64,000 nucleotides of DNA from Rosettibacter sp037481715 (lineage in GTDB: Bacteria; Bacteroidota; Ignavibacteria; Ignavibacteriales; Melioribacteraceae), in NCBI GenBank assembly GCA_037481715.1, contig JBBFLD010000005.1:1-64000 (forward strand), read 5' to 3'. The position numbers were made by a program, and so were the translations under genes. Under the pieces are notes generated by a model. It saw only the letters and a program-made list of their open reading frames with translations. It was not told where the DNA came from and did no database searches. Within the stretch, counting starts at the first letter, position 1; each line of letters starts with the position of its first letter. Shown here in pieces: positions 1 through 9,433 of the stretch.

Positions 1-122
1 GTTTTGTTAAACATTAATTTACTAATTACTTAGGAGTCTCTCTTTTTTTTATTTTCAACTAAGTATGAATATACACCAAAAAATTTTTCACGGAAATCCA
101 AAAAATTGAACAATAATTCCTT
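1..122. other. Short AT-rich gap at window edge
   Basis: No gene or structured element is recognisable here. It lies downstream of the epimerase gene, which is read away from it, so it probably holds only the 3' flank of that gene. Confidence 0.4.
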
Positions 123-1556
123 TTACTCAACACTTACAAGATCAGCAACATTCTGCCAATGTTTTATAAAATCGTCAAACTCATATTTAATCGAACGAAA
201 TTTTTCATTAGAAATATATAGTTCGCAATCGTCGTCAGATAAAATTGTAATACAATTCATTAAAGCTCTGCCGTTGTGATACGTGGCTTTCCAGATTGTT
301 CCTTTTGGTTCAGTTCTGTAATGAGGTTCTTTTTCAAGACTGCCCCAGTACCAATCGCCATATTTGTGGTCAATTAAATATTTTTTTATGTATTCCCATT
401 CTTTTAAGAACAGTTTATAATATTTTTTTTCGTTAGGAAATATTTTAGAAAACAGCAGCAATACATTTAATGCTTCTGCCTGTGCCCACCAGTTTTTTGT
501 GTCTTTTATTATTTGGCATTTACCATTTTCTGTAAAATAATAGCCTTCGTCAAAGAATCCGCCATTTTTTTTATCCCATCCATTTTCAATTGCATGGTCT
601 AACATTTTTTTCGCAGTTCTTAATGTTTCAACATCATTTTCAAGTCCTAATGCATAAGATGCTTCGAGCATTAAAAAAGCAGTTTCATAATCATGACCAA
701 AAGAAACATGGTCTAATCTGTAATTAGCTTTTCTTATTTCTTCAGGTGCATTTCTGAATGAAACAGGTTTCCAATCTCTTTCAAAGAATAATTGGAGATA
801 TCCTTTTGGTGTTGTTATTACATCACGAATAAGTGTTAAGAGTTCTAATAAGCGGTCATGCAATTTTTTATCTTTCCATACATGATAAAGTTCTGTGAAA
901 GCTTCTAACAAATGGATTGAAGAATTTTGGTCTTTGTAACCACACTCTACTGCATCAGTAGCTTTTGTTTTGTATGAACTATTTTTATCGAAAGGAATTC
1001 CTTCTCGTGTAAGAAATTGAAAATAGCCTTTAAATTGCGGGTCATAAGCATGTTTATCAAGCCAATCAAAAGCATTTATTGCAGCCTCGAGTATATTTTT
1101 ATCTTTTGTAATATCATAAAGAGCGGCAAGCCCATAAATTGCAAAAGCATTTCCATAAGTTCTTTTTTCATCAAACCAGCCTTCAATTTCACATAAATTT
1201 CCTTCACGGCTTCGTATTTGATAAAATCCTCCATATTTATCGTCCCACATTTTTTCCATCATAAATTTGAAACCATGAAGAGAATATTCATAATATTTTT
1301 CACTGTTAAGAAATCTTGCTGCTTTTGCAGTTGTCCACATATGTCTTGCCTGAGTAACAATCATCTTTTCCTGCGAAGGCATAAGTTTAAAATCATAAGT
1401 AATGTTAGTAAAGTAACCACCATATTCTTTGTCAATAACAAGCGGGTACCATTTTTCTAATAAATTTTTTGTCAATTCATCAAGCATTTCTAAGCAGCTT
1501 TTTTGTTTTGAGGTTTTGCTCATTTTTCTCATTTTAACATTAAGTTCATATTGCAA
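123..1556 (-). CDS. AGE-family sugar 2-epimerase (cellobiose/mannobiose type)
   Basis: This is a member of the N-acylglucosamine 2-epimerase superfamily, an (alpha/alpha)6-barrel enzyme that epimerises C2 of a reducing-end sugar. What is seen: an aromatic-rich barrel, a GHDYETAFLMLEA segment carrying a conserved catalytic-type His, a WWAQAEALN helix, and a C-terminal KATYHNGRALM segment carrying another conserved His. There is no signal peptide, so it should be cytoplasmic. It is 477 residues, longer than the roughly 400 usual for the family. Some length comes from about 20 polar N-terminal residues, so translation may start at Met9 or Met12. Known: cellobiose/mannobiose 2-epimerases turn beta-1,4-mannobiose into mannosyl-glucose. 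Inference: the mannanases next door make mannobiose the likely substrate. N-acylglucosamine 2-epimerase or mannose isomerase are alternatives. Confidence 0.85.
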   Translation of the reverse strand: MQYELNVKMRKMSKTSKQKSCLEMLDELTKNLLEKWYPLVIDKEYGGYFTNITYDFKLMPSQEKMIVTQARHMWTTAKAARFLNSEKYYEYSLHGFKFMMEKMWDDKYGGFYQIRSREGNLCEIEGWFDEKRTYGNAFAIYGLAALYDITKDKNILEAAINAFDWLDKHAYDPQFKGYFQFLTREGIPFDKNSSYKTKATDAVECGYKDQNSSIHLLEAFTELYHVWKDKKLHDRLLELLTLIRDVITTPKGYLQLFFERDWKPVSFRNAPEEIRKANYRLDHVSFGHDYETAFLMLEASYALGLENDVETLRTAKKMLDHAIENGWDKKNGGFFDEGYYFTENGKCQIIKDTKNWWAQAEALNVLLLFSKIFPNEKKYYKLFLKEWEYIKKYLIDHKYGDWYWGSLEKEPHYRTEPKGTIWKATYHNGRALMNCITILSDDDCELYISNEKFRSIKYEFDDFIKHWQNVADLVSVE

Positions 1557-1778
1557 ATATTATGCTAACAAAAGTATGCATAATTCAATGAATTTATGAA
1601 GTGTATTTTTTACAATATGATAATAGTTTTATTAAAATAATAAAGTGTCATTCCAAACAACTTTGAATTTATTATCAAAAAGTAAATTAAAAACGGCATA
1701 GTTTTAGAAGTATAAAATCCTCTGGAATATTATGTTATTTTTAGTCAAATTTTTGAAAGAATAAAAACTGGAATAGTT
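1557..1778. promoter_or_regulatory. Divergent intergenic region of the mannan locus
   Basis: This 222-bp gap separates the divergent epimerase (-) and the first GH5 gene (+), so it must hold promoters for both. It is very AT-rich. I looked for a sigma-54 -24/-12 element (TGGC...TTGC), because an NtrC-type regulator is encoded in the locus, and found none that was convincing. Confidence 0.35.
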
Positions 1779-3596
1779 ATGAACAAAAAAATTACTCGCC
1801 TATTAATTTTATTAATCAGCTTACTTTTTCTGCAGTGCAGTGCAAGTAAATTTACTTCGTTTGTAGAAAGAAAAGACGATAAACTTTTTGATAATGGAAA
1901 AGAATTAAGATTCATTTCATTTAATATTCCAAATCTTCATTACATAGAAGATTATCTTCCATTTGATTCAACAAATCCTTGGCGACTTCCAGATGAATTT
2001 GAAATTCGGGATGCTTTAACTTCTATAAAACAGCTTGGCGGAAAAGTTGTAAGAATGTATGTTTTATCCGTAAGAAGAGAAATTGATTCGCCTGATATAA
2101 TCCGCCATGTAGAAGGACCAGGAAAATTCAACGAAGAAGCATTCAAAGCACTTGATAAAGTTCTTCAAATAGCAAATGAAGTTGGTGTAAGAGTTATAAT
2201 TCCTTTTGTTGATAACTGGCACTGGTGGGGAGGACCAAGAGAATATGCTGCATTTAGAAACAAAGACCGCGATGCATTTTGGACAGACCCAGAAATAATT
2301 TCTGATTTCAAAAAAACTATTGAGTTTACAATCAATAGAAAAAATAGTTATACAGGAGTTCTTTATAAAGACGATAAAGCAATATTTGGCTGGGAAACAG
2401 GAAATGAATTAAATGCACCTTACGAATGGACAAAAGAAATTGCTGCTTATATAAAAAGTCTTGACAAAAATCATCTTGTAATTGAAGGAAGAAATTCTCC
2501 CGACTTATCAGTTGAAGCAATTCAAGATACAAATATTGATGTAGTAACAACACATCATTATAGAGATACAAAACTCAATCTTAAAAAAATAGTTGATAAT
2601 CAAAGTATGGCTAAAGGAAAAAAGCCATACATTATCGGCGAGTTTGGAATTGTTCCACCGCAGGAAATTCGCGCAATAACAGATACTATAATTAATAAAG
2701 GTATTGCAGGCGGGATGATATGGAGTTTAAGATTTCACAACCGAGAAGGAGGTTTTTATCATCATTATGAATATAATAATGTATCTGCTTATCGCTGGCC
2801 TGGATTTAGCAGCGGAGATTGGTACGACGAAAAATTAGTATTAAACATGATTAGAGAAAAAGCATATCAAATTGATGGTTTGCCTGTTCCTCCTATGCCC
2901 GTCCCAAAAAAACCAAGATTACTTGATTTTGATGACATATCCCAAATTTCATGGCAGGGTTCCGCAGGAGCTCAATCTTATATTATTGAAAGAAAAGAAG
3001 AATATGTCGACGAATGGAAAATCATTGCAGATAATGTAGATGATGCTCAATATCAATATCGACCATTGTTCAATGATGAAACGGCAGAAATTGGAAAACG
3101 ATATTTTTATAGAATTGCTGCCAAGAATGAATCAGGAATTTCTGATTATTCAAATGTAGTTGGACCAGTAGAAGTGAAATTCAAAAAAATTGTTGATGAA
3201 ATGGAAAACTTCAATCAAGTATTTCAGAAAGACGGTGAGTTCCAATTTCTTACTTATCAGGATATTAGAAGAGCAAAAGAAGATAGAAGCAGATTAACAG
3301 GGAAAAATGGAAGTTACTTGATTTATAAAACTCCATTGAATATTTCCGAAATTAAAATAGATTTCTTTTTAACAGATGAAAATGCTGATATAAAAATATT
3401 TGCTGGAAACAATATTGACACTTTGCAAGAAGTTTTTCCAGAAAAACAAGTATTCAAATTTGGCAAAAACGACTACAATTTTTTTGATGCTGTAAGATAT
3501 ACTGTGAACAACGTTCCAAATGATTCAAGATTTGTAAAAATTTTACTAAATGAAGGAATTCAGATTAGCCGAGTTGAAATAAAATATCAGCCATAA
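1779..3596 (+). CDS. GH5-type endo-beta-mannanase lipoprotein with C-terminal beta modules
   Basis: This is a secreted glycoside hydrolase likely to cut beta-mannan backbones at the cell surface. Residues 1-19 form a signal peptide followed by Cys20, a probable lipidation site although the -1 Gln is not the usual small residue. A TIM-barrel catalytic domain spans about 25-370. The acid/base is probably Glu210 in the GNELN motif on strand 4, and the nucleophile Glu288 in the IGEFG motif on strand 7, the GH5 clan-A arrangement. Residues about 378-470 resemble a fibronectin type III domain, and 480-605 a beta-sandwich without a recognised family. It heads the + strand run of hydrolases. Family assignment is firm; substrate is inferred from motif resemblance and neighbours. 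Confidence 0.8.
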   Translation: MNKKITRLLILLISLLFLQCSASKFTSFVERKDDKLFDNGKELRFISFNIPNLHYIEDYLPFDSTNPWRLPDEFEIRDALTSIKQLGGKVVRMYVLSVRREIDSPDIIRHVEGPGKFNEEAFKALDKVLQIANEVGVRVIIPFVDNWHWWGGPREYAAFRNKDRDAFWTDPEIISDFKKTIEFTINRKNSYTGVLYKDDKAIFGWETGNELNAPYEWTKEIAAYIKSLDKNHLVIEGRNSPDLSVEAIQDTNIDVVTTHHYRDTKLNLKKIVDNQSMAKGKKPYIIGEFGIVPPQEIRAITDTIINKGIAGGMIWSLRFHNREGGFYHHYEYNNVSAYRWPGFSSGDWYDEKLVLNMIREKAYQIDGLPVPPMPVPKKPRLLDFDDISQISWQGSAGAQSYIIERKEEYVDEWKIIADNVDDAQYQYRPLFNDETAEIGKRYFYRIAAKNESGISDYSNVVGPVEVKFKKIVDEMENFNQVFQKDGEFQFLTYQDIRRAKEDRSRLTGKNGSYLIYKTPLNISEIKIDFFLTDENADIKIFAGNNIDTLQEVFPEKQVFKFGKNDYNFFDAVRYTVNNVPNDSRFVKILLNEGIQISRVEIKYQP

Positions 3597-3645
3597 TTAA
3601 AGTAGAAGAAAGTGTGAAATTCTATAAAGTTTTAAAGTTATCTTT

Positions 3646-4461
3646 ATGAAAATTTTTTTAATACTAATTTTTGTTTTGTCGAAATGCATACAAGGAATTA
3701 GTCCTAAGGTTGATGAAAGTCCTGCAGAAATAAAAAGTTTCAAATTGTATTCGCAAATTGTAAAAGATACTTTTGTAATTGATGTTTCATTACCACAAAG
3801 TTATTTTCAAAATCCTACAAAATTTTATCCTGTTCTTTATTTGACTGATGGTTACTGGAGAAGAGGGCAGCATAAACCAATTCATGAAATGGCAGAAAAA
3901 GAAAATGTTAAAGAACTTATAATTGTGGGCATTGGTTATCCAGACTCTTATAATCCCGATGTTATCAGAGTAAGAGATTTGATTACTCATGCAGAAAAAT
4001 TTCTTAATTTTATTTGTGACGAATTAATTCCCTATATTGAAAAGCAATACCGCACAACAAATGAAAGAACATTATGGGGCTCGTCATTTGGTGGATTCTT
4101 TGGAATGTTTGCTCTTTTTAATTATGCAGAAAAAACAAAAAATATATTTAATAATTACATAATCGCAAGCCCGGCAGCCAAAGAAAAAACATTTTACAAC
4201 AATCAATATCTTGATTTGTTTGACATCGAAAAAAATCTTTACTCAAAAACAAAAGAACTAAATGCAAAACTTTATATTGCTGTAGGCAGTATTGAAGATG
4301 AAAAGCGGTTTCTAAATCCATTTAAAGAATTAATAAAAATTCTTGAAGAAAGGAATTATAAAAATTTTTATATGAAATCATTCATCGACCCTGGCAAAGA
4401 CCATTACACAGTTTGGGAACCAGCTTTATATGAAGGAATAAGGCTATTTTTAAAAAAGTAA
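3646..4461 (+). CDS. Esterase-D-like alpha/beta hydrolase
   Basis: A 271-residue alpha/beta hydrolase of the putative esterase family (esterase D, feruloyl esterase and enterochelin esterase fold). A short hydrophobic N-terminus (1-16) suggests export. The nucleophile elbow G-S-S-F-G places the catalytic Ser at 147, and a C-terminal DHYTVW segment gives the catalytic His at about 253. Strand VLYLTDG at 63-69 fits the oxyanion-side strand of this family. It lies 49 bp after the GH5 gene in the same direction. Inference: it removes acyl groups from hemicellulose oligosaccharides, making side-chain-decorated mannan accessible. Siderophore or S-formylglutathione hydrolysis is less likely in this context. 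Confidence 0.75.
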   Translation: MKIFLILIFVLSKCIQGISPKVDESPAEIKSFKLYSQIVKDTFVIDVSLPQSYFQNPTKFYPVLYLTDGYWRRGQHKPIHEMAEKENVKELIIVGIGYPDSYNPDVIRVRDLITHAEKFLNFICDELIPYIEKQYRTTNERTLWGSSFGGFFGMFALFNYAEKTKNIFNNYIIASPAAKEKTFYNNQYLDLFDIEKNLYSKTKELNAKLYIAVGSIEDEKRFLNPFKELIKILEERNYKNFYMKSFIDPGKDHYTVWEPALYEGIRLFLKK

Positions 4462-4500
4462 ATATGATTTACAATGGAGTTTTATGGATTTCAAAATTTT

Positions 4501-4573
4501 AAAATCCTGTAATCTTGCAATTTTGAAATCCCGTAATCTTGCAATTTTGAAATTTTGCAATCTTGCAAATTTT
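4501..4573. repeat. Three tandem 24-25 bp repeats
   Basis: Three head-to-tail imperfect units start at 4501, 4526 and 4550, each built around an AATCTTGCAA core followed by TTTG or TTT. A partial AATTTTG-like copy precedes them from about 4487. They end just before the ribosome-binding site of the downstream acetylesterase gene. There are no unique spacers, so this is not a CRISPR array. It looks like an intergenic micro-repeat. Confidence 0.75.
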
Positions 4574-4596
4574 ATAATCAAACCGAGGAAAATGCC

Positions 4597-6606
4597 ATGA
4601 GAATACTTTTATTACTCTTAATTCTATTTTCAATTAATAAGGCACAAACAGAAAAGAAGAATCAAATTATAATGCCGTCAATATTTTCTGATAACATGGT
4701 GTTGCAGCAAAAATCGTTTGTGCCCATCTGGGGAAAAGCAAAACCGAATTCAAAAGTGAAAATAGAAACAACATGGAAGCAATCAGCCGAAACAATAGTA
4801 AATGATGATGGAAGCTGGAATGTAAAAATAAAAACACCAAAAGCAGGCGGACCCTATGAAATAAAAATAGTAATTGATGATTCTTCGATTGTTTACAAAA
4901 ATGTTTTGATTGGAGAAGTATGGCTTTGTTCAGGTCAATCGAATATGGAAATGCCGCTTGAAGGCTGGCCCCCACGAGATACAATCTATGGTTCAGCTCA
5001 GGAAATAAAGTATGCAGAAAATCCTAACATCAGATTTTTTACTGTAACACGTGCAATTTCAAATAAGCCGGAATTTAACTGCGAGGGGACATGGGTTGAA
5101 TCAAACGCCGAGACTGCTGCGCGCTTCAGTGCAACTGCATATTTCTTTGGTAAAAAATTATACAACGAACTTAAAGTACCAATTGGATTAATTCATTCAA
5201 GCTGGGGAGGAACACCAGTTGAAGCCTGGACATCAGGAAAATATATTTCACAAATTGAAGATTATAAAAAAATTGTTGAACAGCTTGATAAAAGTAAGGA
5301 TGAAATAAGTAAACTAAAAGAATGGCTGAGTTCTAAGCCAGTCATAGATGTAAGAACAAAAGAAGAAAAATGGAAAGGTCTGGATTTTCAAGATTCAATG
5401 TGTCAAAATATTGATTTTAACGACAGCAACTGGAAACAAATGACATTGCCTACAAATTGGGAAAGAACTGAACTTGGAAATTTTGATGGCGTGGTTTGGT
5501 TCAGAAAGAAAATTGAAATTCCTGAAAGCTGGATTAATAAAAAATTAGTTCTTGAATTAGGTCCAATTGACGACATGGATATTACTTATGTCAATGGAAC
5601 TAAAATAGGAAGCTATGAAACTGAAGGTTTCTGGCAAATAGACAGAATTTACACTGTCCCTGCAGATTTAGTTAAAAGTAAAGAACTTACAATTGCAGTA
5701 AGAGTTATTGATACACAGGGCGGCGGTGGAATTTGGGGCGCAAAAGAAAAAATGAAAATTTATCCAAAAGATTCTAATGAAATTATCTCTTTAGCAGGTA
5801 TCTGGAATTATCTACCTGTAGCAGAATATTCAGGCGGAAAGTTTTATGTATTTGGTGCATTGAACGAAGAATTTTACAATCGCCCCAAACTTTCTGTTGA
5901 TTTATCTTCCAACACACCATCAGCACTTTATAATGCAATGATTGCTCCTTTAATTTCATATAAAATCAAAGGTGTAATTTGGTATCAAGGAGAATCAAAT
6001 ACCGGCAATCCAGAACTTTATAAAACTACTTTTCCTTTAATGATAAAAAATTGGCGTGAAGACTGGGGAGAAAATTTTTCATTCTACTTTGTTCAAATTG
6101 CACCATATAATTATGGTGAACAAACTCAATCTCAAAAACTAAGAGAAGCACAACTTAAAACTCTTTCTGTTCCAAAAACTGGAATGGCTGTTACACTTGA
6201 TATTGGAAATCCAAACAACATTCATCCTGGAAACAAAAGGGATGTTGGAGAAAGACTTGCACTCTGGGCTCTTGCAAAAGATTATAACAAAAAAGTTGTT
6301 TATTCGGGACCAATTTACAAATCAATGAAAATTATTAAGGACAAAATTGAACTAACATTTGATTATGCAAACGGCGGATTGATATTAAAAGAAAGAAATG
6401 GTGAAAATAATTTTTTAATTGCAGGCGAAGATAAAATATTTAAGAAAGCTGAAGTTAAAATTGTTGGGAAAAAATTAATTCTAACCAATCCCGAAATTAA
6501 AAATCCTGCTGCAGTAAGATATTGCTGGGATAACACATCAGAGGCTACATTGTTCAACAAAGCAGGACTACCAGCTTCTTCTTTTAGAACTGACAACTGG
6601 GAATAA
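4597..6606 (+). CDS. Sialate O-acetylesterase-like SGNH carbohydrate esterase with GH2-type insert
   Basis: A secreted carbohydrate O-acetylesterase. The start at 4597 is chosen because a GAGGA ribosome-binding site sits 7 bp upstream; an in-frame start at 4555 would fall inside the tandem repeats. The protein is 669 residues with a signal peptide ending near KAQ. An N-terminal beta domain leads to the WLCSGQSNMEMPL block with the nucleophile Ser. A beta-sandwich resembling the sugar-binding domain of GH2 enzymes (WFRKKIEIP, VNGTKIG) is inserted at about 260-390. The SGNH fold then resumes with WYQGESN and ends with IHPGNKRDVGERLA, which supplies the His. Known: this family deacetylates sialic acids, xylan or mannan. 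Inference: here it deacetylates acetylated mannan. Confidence 0.85.
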   Translation: MRILLLLLILFSINKAQTEKKNQIIMPSIFSDNMVLQQKSFVPIWGKAKPNSKVKIETTWKQSAETIVNDDGSWNVKIKTPKAGGPYEIKIVIDDSSIVYKNVLIGEVWLCSGQSNMEMPLEGWPPRDTIYGSAQEIKYAENPNIRFFTVTRAISNKPEFNCEGTWVESNAETAARFSATAYFFGKKLYNELKVPIGLIHSSWGGTPVEAWTSGKYISQIEDYKKIVEQLDKSKDEISKLKEWLSSKPVIDVRTKEEKWKGLDFQDSMCQNIDFNDSNWKQMTLPTNWERTELGNFDGVVWFRKKIEIPESWINKKLVLELGPIDDMDITYVNGTKIGSYETEGFWQIDRIYTVPADLVKSKELTIAVRVIDTQGGGGIWGAKEKMKIYPKDSNEIISLAGIWNYLPVAEYSGGKFYVFGALNEEFYNRPKLSVDLSSNTPSALYNAMIAPLISYKIKGVIWYQGESNTGNPELYKTTFPLMIKNWREDWGENFSFYFVQIAPYNYGEQTQSQKLREAQLKTLSVPKTGMAVTLDIGNPNNIHPGNKRDVGERLALWALAKDYNKKVVYSGPIYKSMKIIKDKIELTFDYANGGLILKERNGENNFLIAGEDKIFKKAEVKIVGKKLILTNPEIKNPAAVRYCWDNTSEATLFNKAGLPASSFRTDNWE

Positions 6607-6630
6607 TTTAATAAACAAACGGGTGGTAAA

Positions 6631-7680
6631 ATGAAGATGAACTACTTAAAATTCTTCTTAATAATAATTTTTCTTCAAATACAGTTCACAAATGCACAGC
6701 AGGTTAAATATCATGCATGGTGGAACGATCAATATTTAAAACCATATGAAAGTCCAAACAGCAAAAAACTTCCATTAATCAAAGTAAATGAAAATCATTT
6801 TATTACAGAGAAAGGGGATACAGTATTATTTCGAGGTTTGTCAATTTCTGATCCTGATAAAATTGAACATCAGGGTCAATGGAATAAAATACTCTTTGAA
6901 AAAGTAAAAGAATTAGGAGCCAAAATTGTTCGAATTCCAATTCATCCTGTGGCATGGCGGGAAAGAACTCCGGAAAAATATGTAAAACTGATTGACCAAG
7001 CAGTTGAATGGTGCACGGAATTAGGAATGTATATCATTATTGATTGGCATAGCATTGGCAACCTGGAAATGGAATTGTTTCAAGACCCAATGTATGAGAC
7101 AACAAAAAAAGAAACTTATGAATTCTGGAGAACCATTGCACGCAGATACAGTGGAAACAATACTATTGCATTTTATGAGCTTTTTAATGAACCAACACTT
7201 TATTTCAATCAATTAGGTGTTGCCACATGGAGTGAATGGAAAAAAACAAATGAAAATATCATTAAACTAATTAGAGCTTATGATAAAGAAACAATTCCTC
7301 TTGTTGCTGGATTTGATTGGGCTTATGATTTAACTCCATTACTTATTGAACCAATTGATGCAGAAAATATTGCTTATGTAACTCATCCTTATCCACACAA
7401 AAGAACAAAACCTTGGGAACCAAAGTGGGAAGAAAATTTTGGATTTGCTGCAAACCATTATCCAATTATTGCTACTGAAATTGGTTTTACTTTAGGGGAC
7501 GAATCAATTAATGCAAATGGTGAATATGGGACTGCAATTATTAATTATCTCGAATCAAAAGGAATAAGCTGGGTTGCATGGGTTTTTGATCCCGAGTGGT
7601 ATCCAAGTATGATTAAATCCTGGAAAACTTTTGAACTAACTGAATGCGGTGAGTTCTTCAAACAGGCAATGAAAAAGTGA
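6631..7680 (+). CDS. GH5 endoglucanase/endo-mannanase
   Basis: A secreted 349-residue GH5 glycoside hydrolase, close to the minimal catalytic-domain length. A signal peptide (1-22, ending NAQ) precedes a single TIM barrel. Conserved features are FRGLSI at strand 1, the HPVAWR segment with the GH5 Arg/His set, IIIDWHS at strand 3, the ELFNEP motif with acid/base Glu187, THPYPH at 251-256, and ATEIG with nucleophile Glu283. It follows the acetylesterase gene by 24 bp, so the two are probably co-transcribed. Sequence alone cannot separate cellulase from mannanase activity; the locus favours beta-mannan or glucomannan. No carbohydrate-binding module is visible. Confidence 0.88.
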   Translation: MKMNYLKFFLIIIFLQIQFTNAQQVKYHAWWNDQYLKPYESPNSKKLPLIKVNENHFITEKGDTVLFRGLSISDPDKIEHQGQWNKILFEKVKELGAKIVRIPIHPVAWRERTPEKYVKLIDQAVEWCTELGMYIIIDWHSIGNLEMELFQDPMYETTKKETYEFWRTIARRYSGNNTIAFYELFNEPTLYFNQLGVATWSEWKKTNENIIKLIRAYDKETIPLVAGFDWAYDLTPLLIEPIDAENIAYVTHPYPHKRTKPWEPKWEENFGFAANHYPIIATEIGFTLGDESINANGEYGTAIINYLESKGISWVAWVFDPEWYPSMIKSWKTFELTECGEFFKQAMKK

Positions 7681-7781
7681 AACGTTTTTTAAAAATAAAT
7701 GCTGAACAAAAATGTTATGAACACAGTAAAGTAATTTTATGAGAATGATAAATTATTTGGATTAACATTCATAATAAAACA

Positions 7782-9371
7782 ATGAATCAACTTATTAAAA
7801 TATTTTTGATAATTCTTTATGCCGTATTTAATTCTATAAATTCACAGCAATATAACATTATAAATTATGGTGCTGTGGGTGATGGAAAAACTTTGAATAC
7901 AATTTCAATTCAAAAAGCAATTGATGATTGTGCATCACACGGAGGAGGAACTGTTTATATTCCAGCAGGAACTTTTTTAACTGGTACAATCCAATTAAAA
8001 TCAAACATTACTCTCTATCTCGAAAATGGTGCAGTGCTTTTAGGTTCTCCAAATCTGAATGATTACTACTTTGACAGCATCAGAGTTGGATTAATTTTTA
8101 CAAAAAATTCTGATAATATTTCAATTAAAGGTGATGGAATAATTGACGGCAGCGGAGATTTATTTAATTATATTAATCAGAGAAAAAAATTTCTTCCTCC
8201 CGAGTTCAGGTTTTATACACGTCAAAAAGAAAATTATTGCCCTGATGATGCAGGAATACAAGATGGACCTGTTGAACCTCATCCACAGAGACCATATCAA
8301 ATGATTATTTTTTCTAATTGCAATAATGTAAAAATTCAAGATGTAACAATAAAAAATTCTCCTTTCTGGACTTTACACTTTGCCGATTGCAATGGAGTAA
8401 TAGTAAACAATGTAAGAATTCTTAATAACGTATTAATTGCAAATAGTGATGGAATTGACTGCACATCCTGCAGCAATGTATTGATTTCCAATTGCGAAAT
8501 TGTTGGAGGAGATGATGCTATTGTGCTGAACAGTTACAGCACTCACTTCGAATTGCCAGGTTTTCAAAATCTCAAACGTCCTTCCGAAAATATTGTAGTT
8601 AACAATTGTATTCTTATGTCTCGTTCAAGCGGAATTAGAATTGGCGGAATTGACCATAACTACATGAAAAATTATTCTTTCAACAATATTGTAATCTATA
8701 ACTCAAATCGTGGAATTGGTTTGTTTACTGGAATTGAAGGAGGAATTGAAAATGTTTCGTTCTCTGATATAATTATCGAAACAAGATTGCACACAGGAGA
8801 TTGGTGGGGCAAAGCAGAACCAATTCATATTCAATCAATTCCAACTACAAAAGAAAGAAAAGCTGGAATAATCAAAGACATTAAATTTCACAACATCAAA
8901 GCTGCAAGTGAAAATGGAATTATTCTTTATGCATATGAAAAAGGAAGCATCTCAAATATAATTTTTGATGGATTAGAATTATTCATAAAAAATGGACCTC
9001 TTCAAAAAACTTATGGCGGCAATATCGATTTGCGTCCAACTGCATTTCAAAAATTGAATTTATTCAGTCATGATATTCCGGGAATCTATTTAAAAAATGT
9101 TAAAGATATGTTCATCACAAATTCTTCGCTCGAATTTGAAAATAACATGGAAGATTTTTTTACATACGGAATATGGGCTGAAGGCTTTGAAAACATTACA
9201 ATTGATAAATTCAGAGGAACACCGCCACCTGCAACAAAAGATGTGTTGTTTTATCTTGAAAATGGAAAAGATTTTAAGATTTATAACAGCATCATAAAAG
9301 CATCTTCCAAAAATTTTATAAGAAAAAAGAATGTAACTAAAATTGCATTGAAAAATAACTTATTCGAATAA
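7782..9371 (+). CDS. GH28-like right-handed beta-helix glycosidase
   Basis: A 529-residue secreted protein (signal peptide about 1-22) of the polygalacturonase superfamily. The N-terminus has the family signature NYGAVGDGKT and the GGGTVYIPAG turn. The catalytic region shows NSDGID (221-226) and GGDDAI (242-247), matching the N-x-D and DD blocks of GH28. The third block, normally G-H-G, reads RSSG, and the RIK block reads RIGG at 286-289. Acidic catalysis may thus be intact while the His and basic subsite residues are changed. Possible substrates are galacturonan, rhamnogalacturonan or another uronic-acid side chain. Being in a mannan locus, it may act on mixed plant cell-wall material. Confidence 0.75.
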   Translation: MNQLIKIFLIILYAVFNSINSQQYNIINYGAVGDGKTLNTISIQKAIDDCASHGGGTVYIPAGTFLTGTIQLKSNITLYLENGAVLLGSPNLNDYYFDSIRVGLIFTKNSDNISIKGDGIIDGSGDLFNYINQRKKFLPPEFRFYTRQKENYCPDDAGIQDGPVEPHPQRPYQMIIFSNCNNVKIQDVTIKNSPFWTLHFADCNGVIVNNVRILNNVLIANSDGIDCTSCSNVLISNCEIVGGDDAIVLNSYSTHFELPGFQNLKRPSENIVVNNCILMSRSSGIRIGGIDHNYMKNYSFNNIVIYNSNRGIGLFTGIEGGIENVSFSDIIIETRLHTGDWWGKAEPIHIQSIPTTKERKAGIIKDIKFHNIKAASENGIILYAYEKGSISNIIFDGLELFIKNGPLQKTYGGNIDLRPTAFQKLNLFSHDIPGIYLKNVKDMFITNSSLEFENNMEDFFTYGIWAEGFENITIDKFRGTPPPATKDVLFYLENGKDFKIYNSIIKASSKNFIRKKNVTKIALKNNLFE

Positions 9372-9433
9372 CAAATTTATGACGGTTAATTTTAATTGCT
9401 CTAACAATGAATAATAATTTGGCAATTTAAGAT

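Noticed and set aside
4480..4575. Possible small CRISPR array
   Set aside because: The repeats are directly adjacent, with no unique spacers, and no cas genes are present in the window.
1557..9433. Sigma-54 (-24/-12) promoters for the hydrolase genes
   Set aside because: I scanned the intergenic gaps. Candidates such as the GG-8-TTTA at the epimerase side lack the GC of the -12 box. None is convincing.
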